Shown: piece after piece, positions 59,001-64,000 of the stretch
Position numbering within the stretch: position 1 is the stretch's first letter
Layout: every line of letters starts with the position of its first letter
Assembly: GCF_016695175.1 (NCBI RefSeq)
Contig: NZ_CP068023.1
Span: 422,501 to 486,500, forward strand
Reading direction: 5' to 3'
Origin: Pseudoalteromonas sp. GCY
GTDB lineage: Bacteria; Pseudomonadota; Gammaproteobacteria; Enterobacterales; Alteromonadaceae
DNA: 64,000 bases
Made by a program: the position numbers and the translations under genes
Notes under the pieces: model-generated
The model's database searches: none
Told to the model about the DNA's origin: nothing
Seen by the model: only the letters and a program-made list of their open reading frames with translations

Positions 59001-62000
59001 CAGCCCTTGGTAATGCCAAAATGCAGGCGGGGGATATCCACTATGTGGAAACCCATGGCACGGGTACGGAGCTTGGCGATCCTATCGAGATCACAGCATT
59101 AAACCGCACGTATGGAGAACACCATAGTCGTCATGATCCGGTTATTCTCGGTGCGGTAAAAGCGAATATTGGTCACCTTGAGTCCGGTGCGGGTATTGCT
59201 GGGCTTATCAAAACGCTACTATGTTTACAGTATGGGCAAATTCCTGCGCAGCGTTATAGTGAGGTGTTAAACCCGCATATTCCATGGCAAAAACTCCCAT
59301 TTATGGTGCCGCAAAACATGCAGACATGGCCTGTACAACAAGGGGGAATAAGAGTCGCTGGATTAAGCTCTTTTGGTTTTGGTGGTACTAATGCACATGT
59401 GATCTGTGCACAAGCTCCAGCGCCTAAACCCTACACGCAAGCTGAAATAACTCCGCCTTCGTTTTTTCTATTGCCTCTGGCTGCTAAGTCAAAAACTGCA
59501 TTGCAACAACTTGCTGGTTACTATAGTGAACGATTGTCGAGCCTTGCTCCTCAAGCATTTGATGACTTCTGCGCACAAAATGCCGAGCAAGTGCCGCTTA
59601 AAGGTGTGCATAAAACGTTTAGTGGCGTGAGTAGAGATGCACTTATTTCGCAACTGAATAGCCCCATTATTGTTGAGCAGCCCTCGGCAAATGCTGCACC
59701 AGAAGTCGCGTTTTTGTTCACCGGACAAGGTTCGCAATACCCGTTGATGGCTCACTCTTTATATCAACACCATGCAGTGTTTCGTAGCCAGTTAGATGAC
59801 ATTGACAGTCTGGTTGGCGAGCGCTTTGGTGCGCGCCTTTTGGATGTGTTATTCGATAAAAAGCATAGTGAACTACTTGCACAAACCCGTTGGACGCAAG
59901 TGAGCTTGTTTGCCATTGAATACAGTGTGGCAAGGTTACTGATGCATTATGGGGTGAAGCCATCCCAGCTGCTCAGTCATAGCGTTGGTGAGTATGCGGC
60001 TGCTTGTATAGCTGGCGTGTTCTCGCTTCGTGATGGCGTTGAGTTGATAGCGGCGCGTGGTCAACTAATGCATGAATTACCGATAAAAGGCAGCATGATC
60101 GCCGCAAGATGTGATGAAATAGCCGCACGTAATTGCTTGAGCGAGATTCAGGAGCAAGTGGTTATCTCAGCCCTCCATGGTGAGGCAGGGGTAGTATTCT
60201 CAGGTGCTGATGAAGCAATCACAGCCCTCAGTGACGTACTTGCAGCACAGCAAATTAAAGTAAAAGCGCTGCATACGGCAAACGCTTTCCACTCTCCACT
60301 GATGAACCCCATGCTAGACGCCTTTAGGGAAGTCGCTGAGCAGGTTAGATTCCAACAGCCTCGGCTGCCTTTTGTTTCATCCATGACAGGGCATGTAGAG
60401 ACCGCACGCATTGCAACAGCTGAGTATTGGGTTGAGCAAATTATGGCGCCGGTTCGCTTTGTTGACTGTGTAACTGCACTTGAGTCAATAGAGCATGGCT
60501 TAGCGATTGAGCTTGGTCCCAAACCTATTTTGAGTGGCTTACTACAAGAAAACAGCAAAAACAAAGCGCTCAATTATGCCCATGTATTGCATCCCAAAGG
60601 CGAAGACAGCATGAGGTTCGCCGAGTGTTTGGGCACATACCTCGATTTAGGCGGGGCGCTCGAATGGCAACAGGTGTATGGCAATCGTCCGAGCGTTAGA
60701 GTGAGTTTGCCGCAATATCCATTTGATTGCAGCTCATACTGGATTTTTGGTACTGAACAATCACAGCCCGAAGCTCTGACAGTGGTAGAAGCGAGTGACC
60801 GTGATGCTCAGATCCGAAGCTTTGTGCTCAATACCCTAGCAGGACTCTTGTCGATGCCCGCTGATGCTATCCAAACCAACCTCCCTTTGTTAGAAATGGG
60901 GGTTGATTCGTTGATGATCATGCAGGCCGTTAGAGTGTACGAGCGGGAATTCGGTTTAGAGTTTAGTGTTCGTCAATTTTATCAAGAGCTCAGCGATGTC
61001 GATAAGTTAGTAGCCTATATTCAAAGCCATAGTGACTATCTCAAAGCGCCGCAAGGTTCACAACAAGCTGGCAGTTTGCAATCACCTGTATCGGTAACGA
61101 CAGGTGCACTGCAAAGTAGTGAGGTAGAGGCTGACAACCACACACTCGTCGCTATCTATCAGGCGCAATTACAGGCTGCAAGCACAGTGACCAACGCTGA
61201 AGCGAGAGCTGCGTTAGAAGCGGTGGTGGGTCAGCAGTTACGCCATATACAGGGCGTGAAAGTTGAAAACAGTGCAGTCACCACGACAGCAACCGCGGTA
61301 TCAAAACCCCAGCCGAGCAGAGCTCAAGCAGTATTACCGGGTGCGCAGCAAAAGCAAGTGCAGCGTGCCAATAGCAGCCCAGCCATGCGTCAACACCTTG
61401 CCGCATTGAGTGATGCTTACATTGCGAAAACGCATAGTTCAAAAGCGCTGGTGAGCGAATATCGCGCACGCCTTGCGGATTGCCGAGCATCGGCAGGTTT
61501 TAGACTATCGAGCAAAGAGCTACTTTATCCGGTGTTCTCTAAGCGCTGTGAGGGCGCATATATCTGGGATATCGATGATAATCGCTATATTGATATCACC
61601 ATGGATTTTGGTACTAACTTATTTGGTCACAACCCTGACTTTATCAAAGCTGCGCTGGCACAACAGCTTGAAGCGGGTATGCAACTGGGGCTTGCCAGTC
61701 CAGATGCGCCTGAGGTCGCCGCACTTATCTGTGAGCTGACCGGGCTTGAGCGTGTATCGTTTTGTAACTCTGGTACAGAGGCGGTCATGACGGCGCTACG
61801 CTTGGCAAGAACGGTGACTAAGCGCGATAAAATTGTTCAATTCTCAGGCGCATACCATGGTCACTATGATGGTACTTTAGCAACTGAGTCGCCAGAGCAA
61901 GGCGTAGAGGCAATGTGTGCTGGAGTGCGTTATGGTGCAATCGCCGATAATCTTGTTTTACCTTATGGTGATGATGAAGCGCTTGAGACCATTACCCGAG

Positions 62001-64000
62001 AGGCGCAACATATTGCTGCGGTGATTGTTGAGCCAGTACAAAGCCGTCACCCTGAAAATCAACCTTGGGCGTTTTTACGTAAACTACGTACGCTCACCGA
62101 AGCCCATGGTATTGCCCTTATTTTTGATGAAATGATCACTGGCTTTAGAGCACATCCCGGTGGTATTCAAAGCTTGATAGGGGTTAAGGCCGATATGGCA
62201 ACCTATGGCAAAATCGTCGGTGGTGGTATGCCTATCGGTGTGGTCGCGGGGGCCGCTACCTATCTCGATGCCATTGACGGAGGAAATTGGCAATACGGAG
62301 ACGATTCCTACCCTGAGACCGATACCACCTTCTTTGCTGGGACTTTTTGCAAACATCCAATGACCATGGCGAGCGCCAAAGCGGTGTTGCAAGCGATTAA
62401 GTCGCAAGGTCCAGCGTTACAACAAGGGATCAACGACAAAACCGCGGCATTTAAAGCACATCTCAATGCGTTTTTTGAAACCCATGACGTACCCATTCGA
62501 ATAGAAGCGTTTGCCTCATTATTCCGTTTTCGCTTTTCGCAAAATCTTGATGTGTTCTTTTATGAAATGCTAGAGCGCGGTGTGTTTATCTGGGAAGGGC
62601 GAAACTGCTTTTTCAGCGCCGCCCATACAGATGAAGACATTGCAGCGGTGATAAACGCAGTTGAAGCCAGTGTACTTAGCTTAAAACGCGCGGGCTACTT
62701 TGGTGAAACGAGTCAACGCGATGGCGATGCTGCATTCCCACTTAGCCATAGCCAGCAACAGCTATTGGCGATGGCGTTGACCTCTAGCGATGGGGCGAGC
62801 GCATATCAATTACAAGCTATATTAAAGCTCTCCGGCAAGCTCGATTTAGCGCGGCTGCAACAAGCCGTTACTGCGGTCTGCCGCGACTTCCCAATCTTGC
62901 GTTTTGGCGTCGATAGTGATCGCTTAATGCAATATTGCCGAGTGGAAAAAGCCGAGTTGCATATTGAGCCATGGAACGAAGAAGACCAAGCAGCATTGCA
63001 AGCGCGGTTATCCGCGCTGCGTTATCAACCGTTTGACTTTGCAAAAGACCCACTTTGTAGAGTGACGCTGTTGAGTGATGGCAAAGCGCAGCACTATCTA
63101 AGTGTTGTGGCCCATCATGTGATCTGCGATGGGCTTTCACTACAAATGGTGCTGGCAGCAATCGCTGAGCGCTACAATCAAGATGCAAAACAAAATGAAG
63201 TGGCAAGCCGAGCTGTCTCTTTTAGTCACTATGTTTATAGCTTGCAGACATATTCGCATTCACCGGAAGCTGCAAAAAACCAAGCTTTTTGGCATCAGTG
63301 CTTAGCTAATTCAACACCACTTGAGCTGCCAAAATCAACGACAGTGAGCGTGGCTTCATACCAAGTTAATCAGCTCACATTACCCATTTCATCGAGTGCA
63401 ATCCGAAACACTGAGACCCTTGCTCAGTCTTTGCGTTGTGGGCAATTTGCGACGATGCTTGCACTTTATTGCTTGTGGCTACACAAGTTAAGCGGCCAGA
63501 CTGTGGTAAGTGTAGGAGTGCCGGTATCGGATAGGCAACGACTGGCGTCGCAGTTTGAGCCTGAGTTACTCGACCAAGCGTTACTGGGCTATTGCACCAA
63601 TATCTTGCCCATTGTGGTTGATGTGGCAGGCCTTAGCAATATCGGTGAGCTGGTACAGCGGGTGCAAAATACTTTACTTGATGCCTTTGATCACCAAACC
63701 CACCCGTATGCAAGCCTTGCCGATGATCAGCTTATTCTACCTAGCACTTTGTTTAATCTAGATAAAGTCACCACTTTGCCGAGTTTTAATGGGCTAGAAG
63801 TTGAGGTGCAGCCAAGTGTGGCTAAATTCGGCCAATTTGAACTGACGACAAATATGACCTGTGTTGCGGGACAGTGGTCACTGTTAGTGGAATATCACAC
63901 AGGGAAATTTGATACTGAATTAATGACCCAATATGTGGCTAAGTTTGTCCATTTGCTGTCGCAGGTTCAAGTCAACACGCCTATAGGGGCTCAAAATGAG
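56033..64000 (+). CDS. Hybrid PKS-NRPS loading/elongation synthetase, partial (FAAL-ACP-KS-AT-ACP-aminotransferase-C)
   Basis: Open to the window end: 2,656 residues with no frameshift. Domains: fatty acyl-AMP ligase 1-580 (YTSGSTGTPKG at 167-177, FRGKNYYPQDIE); ACP1 with Ser637 in LGVDS; ketosynthase 710-1130 with Cys873 (DTACSSS), His1008 and His1048; acyltransferase 1224-1520 with Ser1317 and NAFH, which suggests malonyl-CoA; ACP2 with Ser1626 (GVDSL); class III aminotransferase 1815-2225 with SGTEA and Lys2060 (TYGKIVGGG); condensation domain 2235-2656 with HHVICDG at 2361-2367. The order is that of mycosubtilin/iturin MycA/ItuA. It should load a fatty acid, extend it once, turn the beta-keto into beta-amino and pass it to the first amino acid. 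The first adenylation domain lies beyond the edge. Confidence 0.92.
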   Translation, partial: MNKNIVTILAGLARTRSQDIAYQYFYDEALPSKTISYQELHERAVSIAETLSEYFEPGDRALLLYNSGFEFIEAFFACLYAGIIAVPVYPPKKNQNVDRLRAIIEDAGAKGALTSEKINEIAKPLLDSEPSLAQLALFTTDNIALKSTTQQWPRAQNRGEQLAFLQYTSGSTGTPKGVMVTHNNILDNQALMKEAFGHDSNSSIVSWLPHFHDMGLIFGIMHPIYIGATAALMNPAYFLQKPLRWLKLLSQTKALTSSAPNFAYDLCVDTVKNEDLKDLDLSHWRSALNGAEPVRASTLERFYQKFKVCGLQRESIAPCYGMAETTLFATGGRLLEKPKILRIDAAKLQQGIAEQVADEGPVDAFYALDVADEQQPYYAVSSGVSWGEHCIVIVNPESFEACNDGETGEIWVTGPSVAKGYWNNPAATEATFHARIKGDDERNYLRTGDLGFIQRGELFVTGRAKDVLIFRGKNYYPQDIELTVTEASDSLEQNGGAAFSVASNGDEERLVIVQQVKRTALRKLNAEQVLQQITAAIVEHHGITPYDIVLIKPGRIHKTSSGKIQRQENKRSYLADNFEVIARAREEATPQQAEVPSSSSSLQQIQRLLQELVAQEIDKPARSLDIDAPFLALGVDSMKAVRISGELMEVHELDLEPTILYEYPSIRELAQYLSQFSTLTQALGETERNESKGATEQANKTQPTCRAEDIADTDIAVIGMACRYPSANGLDSFWQLLCQQGDGITTPDPKRQQLCPNLEADRLGGYLESVDEFDAALFGISPLEAKHIDPQHRLLLQTTYHAIQHAGYQPATLAGSDIGVYVGISQNDYFLLSQQQQKSTAYLGTGTALSIAANRISYSFNFTGPSVAIDTACSSSLVALHHAIQALRNGETNAALVAGVNLILSDDVTKACENAQMLAADGHCKTFSQAADGYVRSEGVGVVMLKPLQQAMADNDPIVGVLKGSAINQDGRSNGITAPNSAAQQAVINAALGNAKMQAGDIHYVETHGTGTELGDPIEITALNRTYGEHHSRHDPVILGAVKANIGHLESGAGIAGLIKTLLCLQYGQIPAQRYSEVLNPHIPWQKLPFMVPQNMQTWPVQQGGIRVAGLSSFGFGGTNAHVICAQAPAPKPYTQAEITPPSFFLLPLAAKSKTALQQLAGYYSERLSSLAPQAFDDFCAQNAEQVPLKGVHKTFSGVSRDALISQLNSPIIVEQPSANAAPEVAFLFTGQGSQYPLMAHSLYQHHAVFRSQLDDIDSLVGERFGARLLDVLFDKKHSELLAQTRWTQVSLFAIEYSVARLLMHYGVKPSQLLSHSVGEYAAACIAGVFSLRDGVELIAARGQLMHELPIKGSMIAARCDEIAARNCLSEIQEQVVISALHGEAGVVFSGADEAITALSDVLAAQQIKVKALHTANAFHSPLMNPMLDAFREVAEQVRFQQPRLPFVSSMTGHVETARIATAEYWVEQIMAPVRFVDCVTALESIEHGLAIELGPKPILSGLLQENSKNKALNYAHVLHPKGEDSMRFAECLGTYLDLGGALEWQQVYGNRPSVRVSLPQYPFDCSSYWIFGTEQSQPEALTVVEASDRDAQIRSFVLNTLAGLLSMPADAIQTNLPLLEMGVDSLMIMQAVRVYEREFGLEFSVRQFYQELSDVDKLVAYIQSHSDYLKAPQGSQQAGSLQSPVSVTTGALQSSEVEADNHTLVAIYQAQLQAASTVTNAEARAALEAVVGQQLRHIQGVKVENSAVTTTATAVSKPQPSRAQAVLPGAQQKQVQRANSSPAMRQHLAALSDAYIAKTHSSKALVSEYRARLADCRASAGFRLSSKELLYPVFSKRCEGAYIWDIDDNRYIDITMDFGTNLFGHNPDFIKAALAQQLEAGMQLGLASPDAPEVAALICELTGLERVSFCNSGTEAVMTALRLARTVTKRDKIVQFSGAYHGHYDGTLATESPEQGVEAMCAGVRYGAIADNLVLPYGDDEALETITREAQHIAAVIVEPVQSRHPENQPWAFLRKLRTLTEAHGIALIFDEMITGFRAHPGGIQSLIGVKADMATYGKIVGGGMPIGVVAGAATYLDAIDGGNWQYGDDSYPETDTTFFAGTFCKHPMTMASAKAVLQAIKSQGPALQQGINDKTAAFKAHLNAFFETHDVPIRIEAFASLFRFRFSQNLDVFFYEMLERGVFIWEGRNCFFSAAHTDEDIAAVINAVEASVLSLKRAGYFGETSQRDGDAAFPLSHSQQQLLAMALTSSDGASAYQLQAILKLSGKLDLARLQQAVTAVCRDFPILRFGVDSDRLMQYCRVEKAELHIEPWNEEDQAALQARLSALRYQPFDFAKDPLCRVTLLSDGKAQHYLSVVAHHVICDGLSLQMVLAAIAERYNQDAKQNEVASRAVSFSHYVYSLQTYSHSPEAAKNQAFWHQCLANSTPLELPKSTTVSVASYQVNQLTLPISSSAIRNTETLAQSLRCGQFATMLALYCLWLHKLSGQTVVSVGVPVSDRQRLASQFEPELLDQALLGYCTNILPIVVDVAGLSNIGELVQRVQNTLLDAFDHQTHPYASLADDQLILPSTLFNLDKVTTLPSFNGLEVEVQPSVAKFGQFELTTNMTCVAGQWSLLVEYHTGKFDTELMTQYVAKFVHLLSQVQVNTPIGAQNE

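Noticed and set aside
57457..60573. Several 60-140-codon minus-strand frames opposite the PKS-NRPS gene
   Set aside because: All lie within conserved catalytic domains of the long plus-strand frame, which is unbroken from 56033 to the edge.

Overview
The window is about 64 kb of a gammaproteobacterial chromosome, most likely Pseudoalteromonas or a close Alteromonadales relative. The reasons are the gene orders (pilP-pilQ-aroK-aroB-damX-dam-rpe-gph-trpS; rpsF-priB-rpsR-rplI; dnaB-alr), the near-E. coli sequence of SpeD, the moderate AT richness, and the aerobic thiamine operon with ThiO and a ThiD-ThiE fusion. No complete prophage or insertion sequence was seen. The assignment comes from recognising families by reading; no database search was run.

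Layout. 1-10.2 kb: end of the type IV pilus secretin operon, then shikimate genes, the SPOR protein DamX, Dam methylase, rpe-gph-trpS and an amidotransferase (pabA/trpG). 10.4-17.6 kb: an HDOD protein, arginine catabolism (astC-astA-astD), a small DUF3802-like gene, an OsmC/YhfA protein and speD. 17.7-22.8 kb is an accessory island: three tandem Imm11-like immunity genes with converted 3' ends (the third is broken), then, on the minus strand, an XRE regulator, a repetitive precursor-like protein with seven double-glycine leader motifs, and a multi-pass membrane protein. 22.9-26.1 kb: a TonB-dependent receptor, a thioesterase and a META-domain lipoprotein. 26.1-32.7 kb: a TPP riboswitch and thiC-thiO-thiS-thiG-thiDE-thiF. 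32.7-35.4 kb: psd, rsgA and orn.

35.4-36.9 kb holds five identical tRNA-Gly(GCC) genes interleaved with ten tRNA-derived, non-tRNA repeats of two structural families. It is followed by the rpsF operon with a structured leader, then a minor pilin cluster (pilE, fimT, pilV, pilW and an unusually large PilX-like protein, with no pilY1), an ECF sigma/anti-sigma/DUF4097 operon, dnaB-alr, yjbQ, cheX, zur and a GGDEF-EAL protein. The window ends with gamma-glutamyltransferase, an amidohydrolase and the first 2,656 residues of a hybrid PKS-NRPS (FAAL-ACP-KS-AT-ACP-aminotransferase-C). That architecture predicts a beta-amino fatty acid lipopeptide of the iturin/mycosubtilin type.

The strongest candidates for something undescribed are the seven-fold double-glycine polyprotein at 20902-21690 with its neighbours, and the chimeric repeats inside the tRNA-Gly array.
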